DNA of 64,000 bases from Bacteroidales bacterium UBA6248 (GTDB lineage: Bacteria; Bacteroidota; Bacteroidia; Bacteroidales; Lentimicrobiaceae): contig DJVU01000082.1 in the NCBI GenBank assembly GCA_002441345.1, forward strand, positions 1 through 64,000, given 5' to 3'. The position numbers and the translations under genes were made by a program. Numbering within the stretch: position 1 is the stretch's first letter; each line of letters begins with the position of its first letter. The notes under the pieces were generated by a model that saw nothing but the letters and a program-made list of their open reading frames with translations, was not told the origin of the DNA and ran no database searches. Shown here in pieces: positions 27,977 to 36,553 of the stretch.

Positions 27977-28867
27977 TTAATAGCTTTTTATGGTTTTGAC
28001 TTTTTCCCGGTATTGTGCAATCACCATCTTCTGCTCGTTGATGCGAATGCCGATCTGATCCTGAGTCTGAAGGTTGAGGTCGATGCTGTTTCTGCTGTCC
28101 CGGATGCGGTCGTTCGAACGGATAATCCGGTTTTCGGCAGCGTCCGCTTTTTTCATCATGGATTTCTTCTCCTTCTGGGCTTTTTTCAGCTCCGATTCCA
28201 CAATTTTCCTTGCCTGGGGCTCCGTAATCAGGCTGAGGTCGGTCGATAAGGCATCGATTGCCTCATCTTTGACTTTTATCTGCTTCTGTAATGAAAGAAT
28301 GTTGTCGTTCTCTTTTGCAATTGAGTTGTTGGCCGATTGCACTTTTTTATCCAGTTTTGTCCTGCTTTTTCTAACGGATGACAGCTCCTTTTCCATGGTT
28401 TTGAGTTTGCCTTCCTCGTTAGCCAGTTGTCCCTCTGCTATCTTAAGATATTCATCCTTAGCAAACTGAAGTAAAGCCTTTTTTAAATTGTCGTATTCCC
28501 GGGTGCCTTTTGTTGCAAATTCTCCCCGTGTTATTTCAACTCCGGCAAACAGATACACTGCCGTATCCTGTCCGAGCAACCGGCTTTCGATGTTGATGGG
28601 GCCGCTGTGAACGCCTTTGATGTTGGCGCCAAATATGGAAACATCGTTGGCTGTGGTAACGGGTTTCGACTTTGTGCCTTTCTGTATTTCCTTTGTCCAG
28701 CTTTTTCGTATGGCTTCAAGATTGGTTTCAGGTATGCTTACCCAGATTCCCGGCATCTCAACATTGCCGAATGTGAGAGTATCATCAGCAAAGGTTATGG
28801 GTTTCTGCGCCCTCACATCCGGGAAAAGCAGTGAAAGGACGAAAAGAAGGAGGATAATGTTCTTCAT
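27977..28867 (-). CDS. Secreted coiled-coil protein of unknown function
   Basis: A 296-residue protein with a signal peptide (residues 1-20, cut after VRA). Residues about 21-125 form a predicted beta/alpha region with no motif I recognise. From about 126 to the end the sequence is rich in Lys, Glu, Gln and Ala with heptad-like hydrophobic spacing (K-A-L-L-Q-F-A-K-D-E-Y-L-K-I-A-E, and later S-L-Q-K-Q-I-K-V-K-D-E), so a long coiled coil is likely. No lipobox or sorting domain is present, so it is probably periplasmic. The short spacing of charged repeats resembles periplasmic adaptor or scaffold proteins, but no family was identified. It is flanked by ROK kinase and GH92 mannosidase genes, with its own promoter match. 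Confidence 0.6.
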   Translation of the reverse strand: MKNIILLLFVLSLLFPDVRAQKPITFADDTLTFGNVEMPGIWVSIPETNLEAIRKSWTKEIQKGTKSKPVTTANDVSIFGANIKGVHSGPINIESRLLGQDTAVYLFAGVEITRGEFATKGTREYDNLKKALLQFAKDEYLKIAEGQLANEEGKLKTMEKELSSVRKSRTKLDKKVQSANNSIAKENDNILSLQKQIKVKDEAIDALSTDLSLITEPQARKIVESELKKAQKEKKSMMKKADAAENRIIRSNDRIRDSRNSIDLNLQTQDQIGIRINEQKMVIAQYREKVKTIKSY

Positions 28868-29174
28868 ATTGTATTTTTTTTAATAGGTTTCGGGCCGGAG
28901 AATCATTCGGGAGTATTGCCATTGCTGCCATTGAAGCAATCCGGCGTGCCGGAGTTCAATAATCACACCTAACAAATATAGTGTAATATAATGTATGAAC
29001 GAAACGGTACAGGGCTTTTTCTGATGAATTAAAGATATCAGATAAATGCGTTACTTCGGGATTGTAAAAAGAACTTTCCGGTTCTTCTGCAAGTGCTTTG
29101 AAAGCTTCTCCGGCAATATTAAAGGCATTTGCCTGAAATTGCCATCTGCAGGAAGGAGATTTCCTTATGCTGCA
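28868..29174. other. 307-bp intergenic region
   Basis: Contains the 5' leader and -7 match (28973-28980) of the coiled-coil gene and the 3' flank of the GH92 gene. No clear terminator for GH92 and no RNA gene was recognised. Confidence 0.45.
28973..28980 (-). promoter_or_regulatory. Candidate -7 element for coiled-coil protein gene
   Basis: The minus strand reads TATATTTG (TAnnTTTG), 106 bases before the ATG at 28867. No exact -33 TTG is seen; GTTTCG at about the right distance is a weak candidate. Confidence 0.4.
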
Positions 29175-31487
29175 TCAGAAACGGCCGGGAAGAGCGGAGG
29201 ACGGAATGTCGCGAACTCTGGGCTTTCCCGCCATTTCAACCACCAGCTCGCCTCCGTTTATGATATCTTCATGCGTAATAAACAGATTGCTGTATGGTTC
29301 ACCATTCAGCGTAACCGACTTAACATAAACATTCCGGGGTTTCTGGTTTTTCACCTTTATGGTAAAGATATTGCCGTTTTCAAGGTTTAAAACTGCTTCC
29401 TCCACTGCCGGGCTTCCCAGCACGTATTCGGTACTTCCGGGGCAGACGGGATAGAATCCCAGTGCGCTGAAGATGTACCAGGCCGACATCTGTCCGCAGT
29501 CGTCGTTGCCGGGCAGTCCGTCAGGGCCGGTATCATACAGCTGATCCATAATCATGCGCACACGCTCCTGGGTCTTTTCCGGCGCTCCGGAATAGCTGTA
29601 GAGGTAAGGTACATGGTGACTGGGCTCGTTGCCGTGCACATAGTTGCCAATAATTCCACGGCGGTCGATGTCTTCCGATTCGCTTATATGGTGCTCATCC
29701 AGACTCATGGTGAAGAGTTTATCCAGATGATCCGTAAATGCTTCCTTCCCTCCGGCCCATCCAATCAGGTCTGCAACATTGTGGGGAACAAAGAGAGAAT
29801 AGTTCCATGCATTGCCTTCAATAAATCCCTGTCCTTCGGTTTTAAGCGGGTCGAAGCCGGACTGCCATGAGCCGTCGTAATTGCGGGGCCGCATGAACCC
29901 GCTTACCGAATCGTATATGTTACGGTAGTTCATCGCCCTGCGGTCGTATATACCGGCCAGTCCCCTGTGCCCCGCTTTCTCCGCCATACGTGCAATGCAC
30001 CAGTCGTCGTATGCATATTCCAGCGTTTTTGAAGCTGCATTAGGCGAACGGTCGGCCGGCACGTATCCAAGTTTTATGTAGTCGCCTATGCCGTCGTATG
30101 GGGCATAGGTTGCGCTGGCATCCATGGCTTCAAGAGCTTCGCCGGCATCAAATCCTGTTATACCCTTAATGTATGCATCCGCAATAACCGGCACCGAATG
30201 ATACCCAATCATACACCAGTTCTCGTTGCCGTGATGCGACCATACAGGCAGTATGCCGTGCACACTCTGCTTCCGGTGCGCAAGCAATGACTGTACCATG
30301 GATGAGGTTCGTCCGGGCTGTACCAGGGTAAGCAGAGGGTGCAGTGCCCTGAAGGTATCCCAGAGCGAGAAGGTGCTGTAATTGACAAAGCTTTCGGCCG
30401 TGTGAATGTTCTGGTCGATGCCCCGGTACCGTTTGTCTATATCCATGTAAACCGTGGGTGAAAGGTATGCATGATAAACGGCGGTGTAAAAGTTTCGCAT
30501 TACCTTGTCGGATGCCTTGATCTGCAGCCGGTTCAGCTCACGTGTCCAGGCTCCGTAAGCCTGCTGCCGTATACGTTCGAAATCGAAATCGACAATTTCA
30601 GCCCTGAGGTTTTTGAGTGCCCCTTCGGTGCTGACCGGTGAAATGGCAAACTTCACCATCAGCTTTTCGCCGGCATCCATAGTAAACCGGAACCAGGCTC
30701 TGATATCGGTTCCGGCCATTTCGGGGAAGTTTTCCCGTTCATTGAACTTACGCCAGAATCCCCGGTAAATAACTTCCTCATCCGTTTCATATCCGTACGC
30801 TTCTACAGGTTTCGAAACAACCATCGCAAAGTAAATAGTGCGGGTTCTTGCCCATCCGCGCGTCTGCCGGTATCCGGTGATAAGGGTGTCGTTCTCGACC
30901 CGCAGGAACTGCCAGATGTTTTTTCCCGGATAGTTGTAAATTCCTGCACTCATATCCAGAATCAGGTTTGTTTCACCGCTTTCGTCGTATGTATAACGGT
31001 GAAATCCGGTACGTTCGGTGGCTGTAAGCTCTGCCAGAATACCGTAATCATCGAGTTTTACCGAATAGTAACCCGGGACAGCCGATTCGCGTTCGTGCGA
31101 ATACCTGCTCCTGTAGCCCGACTCCGGATTGGAGGCCGTTCCGGGATTCAACCGTAGCTTGCCCGTAACAGGCATCAGCAGAAAGTCGCCCAGGTCGCTG
31201 TGGCCGGTTCCCGAAAAATGGGTATGGCTGAAACCGCAAATGGTGGGGTCTTCGTAGCGGTATCCTGCACAGTAGCCATATACCTCTCCGTTGTATCCCC
31301 TGCCGGTAGAATAGGGGACGGTATCGGTGTCCGGACTCAGCTGCACCATCCCGAAAGGGTAGGAAGCACCGGGATAGGTGTGACCCATATTTCCGGTTCC
31401 GGTAAACGGGTCGACATAATCCGCCGGATTCTGGGCTGGAAGGTTAACCCACACGCTGATAAGTATCAGGGTTATAATTGCTCTCAT
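29175..31487 (-). CDS. GH92 alpha-mannosidase, secreted
   Basis: A 770-residue protein with signal peptide (1-18). Family hallmarks begin right after it: Y-V-D-P-F-T-G-T-G, then G-H-T-Y-P-G-A-S-Y-P-F-G-M-V-Q-L-S-P-D and F-S-H-T-H-F-S-G-T-G. Further signatures are H-G-N-E-P-S-H-H near residue 616, whose Glu is the general acid in characterised GH92 enzymes, and G-N-D-D-C-G-Q-M-S-A-W near residue 658. GH92 enzymes are calcium-dependent exo-acting alpha-mannosidases (mostly alpha-1,2) acting on N-glycan or mannan side chains. Length and architecture match the family. There is no lipobox or T9SS domain, so a periplasmic location is likely. It lies 47 bases after polA on the same strand; whether it is co-transcribed is uncertain. 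No SusC/SusD pair is nearby, so this is an isolated glycosidase gene. Confidence 0.93.
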   Translation of the reverse strand: MRAIITLILISVWVNLPAQNPADYVDPFTGTGNMGHTYPGASYPFGMVQLSPDTDTVPYSTGRGYNGEVYGYCAGYRYEDPTICGFSHTHFSGTGHSDLGDFLLMPVTGKLRLNPGTASNPESGYRSRYSHERESAVPGYYSVKLDDYGILAELTATERTGFHRYTYDESGETNLILDMSAGIYNYPGKNIWQFLRVENDTLITGYRQTRGWARTRTIYFAMVVSKPVEAYGYETDEEVIYRGFWRKFNERENFPEMAGTDIRAWFRFTMDAGEKLMVKFAISPVSTEGALKNLRAEIVDFDFERIRQQAYGAWTRELNRLQIKASDKVMRNFYTAVYHAYLSPTVYMDIDKRYRGIDQNIHTAESFVNYSTFSLWDTFRALHPLLTLVQPGRTSSMVQSLLAHRKQSVHGILPVWSHHGNENWCMIGYHSVPVIADAYIKGITGFDAGEALEAMDASATYAPYDGIGDYIKLGYVPADRSPNAASKTLEYAYDDWCIARMAEKAGHRGLAGIYDRRAMNYRNIYDSVSGFMRPRNYDGSWQSGFDPLKTEGQGFIEGNAWNYSLFVPHNVADLIGWAGGKEAFTDHLDKLFTMSLDEHHISESEDIDRRGIIGNYVHGNEPSHHVPYLYSYSGAPEKTQERVRMIMDQLYDTGPDGLPGNDDCGQMSAWYIFSALGFYPVCPGSTEYVLGSPAVEEAVLNLENGNIFTIKVKNQKPRNVYVKSVTLNGEPYSNLFITHEDIINGGELVVEMAGKPRVRDIPSSALPGRF

Positions 31488-31534
31488 AATTTTAGTATAA
31501 ATACAGAATTCGTATGCAGCGATGTCCCGGATGC

Positions 31535-34315
31535 TTAATGTGCCTCCAGCCAGTTTGAACCTGTGCTCATTTCCACTTCAACCGGAATGCTCAGCTCAAT
31601 GGCGCTTTTCATCAGTCGTTCTATTATGGGTTTCACGGTCTCCACTTCTTCCTGGTGAACGTCAAAAACAAGTTCGTCGTGTACCTGAAGAATCATCTTC
31701 GAGCGAAGCTTTTTGCGGTTGAATTCCCCGAAGATGTTGATCATTGCAATTTTGATCATATCGGCCGAAGATCCCTGTATGGGTGCATTGATGGCATTTC
31801 TCTCGGCAAAACCTCTCACCACTGCATTTCCCGAGTTGATATCGCGCAGATAACGCCTTCGTTTTTTAATGGTTTCAACGTATCCGTTTTCTCTGGCAAA
31901 GGCTATGGTTGTGTCCATGTATTTTTTAATTCCGGGAAACCGTTCAAAATACTGGCGGATGATATCTCCGGCTTCTTTTCTGGGAATGTTGAGCCGCTCC
32001 GAAAGTCCGAAAGCGGAAATTCCATAGATAATGCCGAAATTCACGGTTTTGGCATTGCGTCGCATCTCCCGTGTCACTTCCCCTATTTCCACGTTGTAGA
32101 TTCGCGCCGCCGTAGCGGTATGGATGTCGAGTCCATGCCGGAATGCTTCTTTCATTGCCTCATCGCCGCTCATGTGCGCAATCAGCCTGAGCTCTATCTG
32201 CGAATAGTCGGCCGACAGCAAGGTAAACCGGTCATTTCGTGGTACAAAAGCTTTCCGGATCTCCCGCCCCCTCTCGGTACGTATCGGGATATTCTGCAGG
32301 TTGGGATTATTGGAACTCAGTCTCCCGGTGGAGGCAACAGCCTGATTGTAGGAAGTGTGGATGCGCCCGGTGCGCGGATTTACCAGCAACGGCAGGGTGT
32401 CAACATAGGTCGATTTAAGCTTTGTCAGCGATCGGTAATCAAGTATTTGCTGAATAATGGGATGTTTGTTTATAAGCTTCTGTAAAACATCCTCGCTTGT
32501 GGAGTGCTGTTTGGTCTTCGTCTGTTTCGGATTGTCGCTCAGCTGCATTTTATCGAACAGAATCTCACCGAGCTGTTTTGGGGATGCTATGTTAAACGTT
32601 CCGCCAGCCTGTCGGTAAATTTCAAGTTCCACTTCCCGTATCTCTTTTTCGAGCTGTTCCGAGAACTGATTCAGGTTTTCGCTGTCGATTTTCACTCCTT
32701 CCGATTCCATCGCCGCCAGAACGCGAACCAGAGGCATTTCGATCTCTTCGAACAGGGTACGTGTATCCGCCTGCTCGAGCATGGGTTCGAATATTTCCCT
32801 CAGCTGAAGCGTGATGTCGGCATCCTCGCAGGCGTATTCCTTCTGTATGTTCAGTTCAACCGAGCGCATGTCAGCCTGGTTTTTGCCTTTTTTCCCGATC
32901 AGTTCTTCAATCGGTACCGGATTATACTGCAAATAGGTTCTTGCCAGGAAATCCATATTATGCCGAAGGTCGGGTTCGATCAGGTAATGGGCGATCATGG
33001 TGTCGAAAAGCGGTCCGTTCACCTCTATGTCGTACCATTTCAGGACGGCGATGTCGTATTTGAGATTTTGCCCGGTTTTTTCTATGCGTTCATCGGCAAA
33101 GGCTCCGGCAAACTGTTCAACCACATTTGCTGCTTCGTTGTATGATTCGGGAATGGGGACATACCAGGCTTCTCCGGGTGTAACGGCAAACGCAATGCCG
33201 ACCAGTTCCACGTTGTTGGCATTCAGTCCCGTGGTTTCCGTGTCGAAGCAGAACATTTTCGAGCGTCTGAGGATTCCTGCCAGCTCTTTTTGCTTTTCGG
33301 GTGTGTCGGTCAGATGATAGGTGTGCGGAACTTCATTCAGCGTTTTCAGCTCTTTATCCGACCCTGACGGAATGCCGGCTGAAGCGAACAAATCGGGCTG
33401 TATGCCTTCCTGTGCGGAGGTTTTCCTGTCGGAATCGCCGAAAACACGTTTGGCAAAGGTGCGGAATTCGAGCTCTTCAAACAGTGCTTTCAGGGCTGGC
33501 TCATCCGGAGAGCCGAGCTTCAGCTTCTCTTCCTCAAACGATACCGGTACATCCAGGATGATGGTAGCAAGCTGTTTCGACATAAGTGCCTGCCCGGCAT
33601 TCTCCAGGATTTTATTTCGCATGCTTTCTTTTTCAATGCTGCCGGCTTGTTTGATAAGGTTTTCAACCGTATCGTATTCTTCCAGCAGCTTGCGGGCTGT
33701 TTTCTCCCCCACTCCCGGAATTCCGGGGATGTTGTCGGAAGCATCCCCCCAGAGTCCGAGCATATCGATCACCTGTGAAGGCCGTTTTACGCCGAATTTT
33801 TCGCACACTTCCTTTACCCCCATGATTACAGCAGGTTCACCGGGCTTACCGGGCTTGTACTGCAGAACATTATCCGTCACCAGCTGTCCGAAGTCCTTGT
33901 CGGGAGTCATCATATATACGGTAAATCCTTCCGCTTCTGCTTTCCGGGCGATGGTACCAATGATGTCGTCGGCTTCATATCCGTCGAGTGCCAGTATCGG
34001 GATGTTAAATCCTTTAAGAAGTTCGATGATGTAAGGGATGGCTGTACCGATATCTTCGGGCATGGCCTCCCGGTTAGCCTTGTATGCGGTAAATTCTTCA
34101 TGCCTTACGGTGGGGGCGTGGGTGTCGAACGCAACCCCGATGTGGGTAGGTTTTTCATTTTTTATTACATCAAACAGCGAATTGGCAAAACCCAGTATTG
34201 CTGAGGTATTTAATCCCTTCGACGTGATGCGCGGATTTTTGTTAAGAGCATAATATGCCCTGTAGATCAAAGCCATGGCATCAAGCAAAAAGAGTCTTTT
34301 TCCGGGGGTCGGCAT
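31535..34315 (-). CDS. polA: DNA polymerase I
   Basis: A 926-residue protein with all three domains. The 5'-3' exonuclease (about 1-300) contains D-A-M-A-L-I-Y-R-A-Y-Y-A and D-G-Y-E-A-D-D-I-I-G-T. The 3'-5' exonuclease (about 340-520) keeps the acidic residues of a proofreading DEDDy nuclease: F-D-T-E-T-T, N-L-K-Y-D and Y-A-C-E-D-A-D. The polymerase domain has motif A (S-A-D-Y-S-Q-I-E-L-R), motif B (R-R-N-A-K-T-V-N-F-G-I-I-Y-G) and motif C (Q-V-H-D-E-L-V-F). It should fill gaps after primer removal and excision repair with proofreading. It is divergent to the aminotransferase gene. Confidence 0.98.
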   Translation of the reverse strand: MPTPGKRLFLLDAMALIYRAYYALNKNPRITSKGLNTSAILGFANSLFDVIKNEKPTHIGVAFDTHAPTVRHEEFTAYKANREAMPEDIGTAIPYIIELLKGFNIPILALDGYEADDIIGTIARKAEAEGFTVYMMTPDKDFGQLVTDNVLQYKPGKPGEPAVIMGVKEVCEKFGVKRPSQVIDMLGLWGDASDNIPGIPGVGEKTARKLLEEYDTVENLIKQAGSIEKESMRNKILENAGQALMSKQLATIILDVPVSFEEEKLKLGSPDEPALKALFEELEFRTFAKRVFGDSDRKTSAQEGIQPDLFASAGIPSGSDKELKTLNEVPHTYHLTDTPEKQKELAGILRRSKMFCFDTETTGLNANNVELVGIAFAVTPGEAWYVPIPESYNEAANVVEQFAGAFADERIEKTGQNLKYDIAVLKWYDIEVNGPLFDTMIAHYLIEPDLRHNMDFLARTYLQYNPVPIEELIGKKGKNQADMRSVELNIQKEYACEDADITLQLREIFEPMLEQADTRTLFEEIEMPLVRVLAAMESEGVKIDSENLNQFSEQLEKEIREVELEIYRQAGGTFNIASPKQLGEILFDKMQLSDNPKQTKTKQHSTSEDVLQKLINKHPIIQQILDYRSLTKLKSTYVDTLPLLVNPRTGRIHTSYNQAVASTGRLSSNNPNLQNIPIRTERGREIRKAFVPRNDRFTLLSADYSQIELRLIAHMSGDEAMKEAFRHGLDIHTATAARIYNVEIGEVTREMRRNAKTVNFGIIYGISAFGLSERLNIPRKEAGDIIRQYFERFPGIKKYMDTTIAFARENGYVETIKKRRRYLRDINSGNAVVRGFAERNAINAPIQGSSADMIKIAMINIFGEFNRKKLRSKMILQVHDELVFDVHQEEVETVKPIIERLMKSAIELSIPVEVEMSTGSNWLEAH

Positions 34316-34371
34316 TTTCTGGAAGGGTTTAGGGGTTGTAAAATCCGGTAGTCGTTACCGGCCATAAAAGG

Positions 34372-34379
34372 CAAAGATA
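34372..34379 (-). promoter_or_regulatory. Candidate -7 element for polA
   Basis: The minus strand reads TATCTTTG (TAnnTTTG), 57 bases before the polA ATG. A matching -33 TTG is not seen. Confidence 0.4.
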
Positions 34380-34434
34380 AGAAACAGAGGGGTTGGTTCC
34401 GGAGGTAAGCTTACAAATGATGCGACAGGCAGGG

Positions 34435-34461
34435 TTTGGGAAGGTAATTTTCTTATTTTTG
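34435..34461 (+). promoter_or_regulatory. Candidate promoter of aminotransferase operon
   Basis: TTTG at 34435-34438, 15 bases, then TATTTTTG at 34454-34461, 22 bases before the ATG at 34484. The -7 match is exact; the spacer is slightly shorter than the usual 17-23. Confidence 0.42.
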
Positions 34462-34483
34462 CCTGTAACCAATTTTTTCGGCC

Positions 34484-35641
34484 ATGAATAACTACAGTGG
34501 TAGCCTTGTGTCGAAGCTTCCCTTTACAGGTACGAGCATTTTTGCCGTAATGTCGGCTCTTGCCCGGGAGCACAACGCTATCAATCTTTCCCAGGGATTT
34601 CCGGATTTTCCGATTTCAGAGGAGTTAATAAAGCTGGTAAACAGCTATATGAAAAAGGGCTTCAATCAGTATGCGCCTATGCCCGGCATACTGCCGCTTC
34701 GGGAAAGAATTTCTGAGATGTTCGAAACACGTTATGGTGCTGCGTATCATCCCGAATCGGAAATTACCGTTACCGCAGGTGCAACACAGGGTATCTTCAG
34801 CATTATTGCTGCCTTTATCAGACCGGGCGATGAGGTAATTGTTTTCGAACCGGCATACGACAGCTATGCCCCGGCAGTCATGCTGCAGGGTGGGATGGTT
34901 AAATATGCCAGACTCAGTGCCCCGGGTTACTCCATCAACTGGGATACATTCCCGGCACTTATCAGTGGACAAACCCGCATGATTATACTGAACTCGCCCC
35001 ATAATCCCACCGGTTCCGTTATTCGTGCCGAAGACCTTAAAAAACTTGAGATCCTGCTTAAGAACCGCGATATCCTGGTGCTGAGCGATGAAGTTTACGA
35101 ACACCTTATTTTCGACGGATTAATGCATCAAAGCGTCTGCCGATTCCCGGAACTGGCTTCCCGCAGTCTGGTGGTAGGCTCGTTTGGGAAAACGTTTCAT
35201 GCTACCGGCTGGAAATGCGGTTTTGTGCTTGCACCTCCTAATCTAACGGCGGAGTTCCGGAAAGTTCATCAGTTTGTCGTGTTTGCCGTTAATACCCCCG
35301 TTCAGCATGCCCTTGCCGATTTCCTGAAAGATCCGGCCAATTACAACAACCTGGGCAGTTTCTACCAGGAAAAGCGCGATACCTTTCTGAAACTGGTTAG
35401 CAGCTCCCGTTTTAAAGCCATTCCGGCTTCGGGAACGTATTTCCAGCTGCTCGATTACAGCCGGATAAGTGATGAGAAGGAGACCGCTTTCGCGGAAAGG
35501 CTTACACGTGAATACAAAATTGCTTCCGTACCCGTTTCCCCTTTTTACCATAATCAGAAAGACAATAAAGTGCTGCGATTCTGCTTTGCAAAGACGGGTG
35601 AAACCCTCGAAAAGGCTGCAGAAATTATGTGCCGCATATGA
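34484..35641 (+). CDS. PLP-dependent methionine/glutamine-type aminotransferase (YbdL-like)
   Basis: A 385-residue fold-type I aminotransferase. Key residues: Asn174 in S-P-H-N-P-T-G, Asp202 and Tyr205 in S-D-E-V-Y-E-H, and the PLP lysine Lys236 in V-G-S-F-G-K-T-F-H-A-T-G-W-K. The N-terminal N-L-S-Q-G-F-P-D-F and the S-F-G-K-T-F-H motif resemble the E. coli YbdL and KAT/GTK branch, which prefers methionine, aromatic amino acids and glutamine. The next gene, 44 bases downstream, encodes a nitrilase-family omega-amidase-like enzyme. In characterised systems such pairs transaminate 4-methylthio-2-oxobutanoate with glutamine and then hydrolyse the 2-oxoglutaramate product, closing methionine salvage. 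Specificity is inferred from family and context, not proven. Confidence 0.88.
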   Translation: MNNYSGSLVSKLPFTGTSIFAVMSALAREHNAINLSQGFPDFPISEELIKLVNSYMKKGFNQYAPMPGILPLRERISEMFETRYGAAYHPESEITVTAGATQGIFSIIAAFIRPGDEVIVFEPAYDSYAPAVMLQGGMVKYARLSAPGYSINWDTFPALISGQTRMIILNSPHNPTGSVIRAEDLKKLEILLKNRDILVLSDEVYEHLIFDGLMHQSVCRFPELASRSLVVGSFGKTFHATGWKCGFVLAPPNLTAEFRKVHQFVVFAVNTPVQHALADFLKDPANYNNLGSFYQEKRDTFLKLVSSSRFKAIPASGTYFQLLDYSRISDEKETAFAERLTREYKIASVPVSPFYHNQKDNKVLRFCFAKTGETLEKAAEIMCRI

Positions 35642-35685
35642 TATCCCTGCTGTTTTTATTTGTAACAACCTAAAACATTGCACAC

Positions 35686-36486
35686 ATGAAACCAACCGAC
35701 TCATTACGTGTAACCATTGTCCAGGCTCCGCTGGTGTGGGCTGATAAAGTACAGAACCTGGAGTATTTCAGCAGGGAACTGGAAGCGATCAGCGAGGAGC
35801 CCGACCTCGTGGTTCTTCCCGAGATGTTTGCCACCGGATTTCTGATGGATCCCGGAACGGTTGCAGAGCCTGTTAACGGCCCCGTGATTCAGTGGATGGC
35901 AGATCAGGCTGCACAGCTTGGTTGCGTTATAACGGGAAGCGTTGCCATCAGCGAAAAAGGAAGGTTCTTCAACCGCCTTGTCTGGATGCGTCCCGACGGA
36001 AGCTGGTCGTATACCGACAAACGCCACCTGTTCAGGATGGGCAATGAGCATCAGTACTTTGAGGCAGGCAATAATCCTCTTGTTGAAGAGCTGAAAGGCT
36101 GGAAAATCAAGCCACTGATATGTTACGATCTGAGGTTCCCGGTATGGAGCAAAAACCGCATCATCGACGGAGCTTACGAATACGACCTGCTGGTTTATGT
36201 GGCCAACTGGCCTGCCAGCCGCAGCTACGTGTGGAAAACCCTGCTCACCGCCCGGGCAATTGAAAACCAGGCTTACTGCATCGGGGTAAATCGTATCGGC
36301 GACGACGGCAAAGGAATCCCCCACAACGGCAGCAGCATGGTGCTCGACTTCAAGGGAAGGCTTATGCTCGATGCTCCGGCGAATGAGCCTTTCAAAGGTA
36401 CCGCTACGCTCGACTACAGCGATCTGGAAGCTTTCAGGGAACGATTTGCCGTCGGCCTCGACTGGGATTCCTTCACCATAGAGTAA
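35686..36486 (+). CDS. Nitrilase-superfamily omega-amidase (YafV-like)
   Basis: A 266-residue cytoplasmic C-N hydrolase. The Glu-Lys-Cys triad is visible: Glu46 in V-V-L-P-E-M-F-A-T-G-F, Lys112 in Y-T-D-K-R-H-L-F, and Cys146 in L-I-C-Y-D-L-R-F-P. E-M-F-A-T-G-F and K-R-H-L-F are typical of the YafV/Nit2 omega-amidase group, which hydrolyses 2-oxoglutaramate or 2-oxosuccinamate. It follows the aminotransferase by 44 bases and is likely translated from the same mRNA. The helicase gene starts 67 bases further on without an intervening terminator, so read-through is possible. Confidence 0.88.
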   Translation: MKPTDSLRVTIVQAPLVWADKVQNLEYFSRELEAISEEPDLVVLPEMFATGFLMDPGTVAEPVNGPVIQWMADQAAQLGCVITGSVAISEKGRFFNRLVWMRPDGSWSYTDKRHLFRMGNEHQYFEAGNNPLVEELKGWKIKPLICYDLRFPVWSKNRIIDGAYEYDLLVYVANWPASRSYVWKTLLTARAIENQAYCIGVNRIGDDGKGIPHNGSSMVLDFKGRLMLDAPANEPFKGTATLDYSDLEAFRERFAVGLDWDSFTIE

Positions 36487-36553
36487 AACGGTAAGCCGGG
36501 CATTTCCCGGTATCCGGATGTAATGTCCCCGTAAGGGAAAAGAACCCTGAATT

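Noticed and set aside
31655..33145. Two long plus-strand frames opposite polA
   Set aside because: They overlap polymerase and exonuclease motifs on the other strand and show no protein family.
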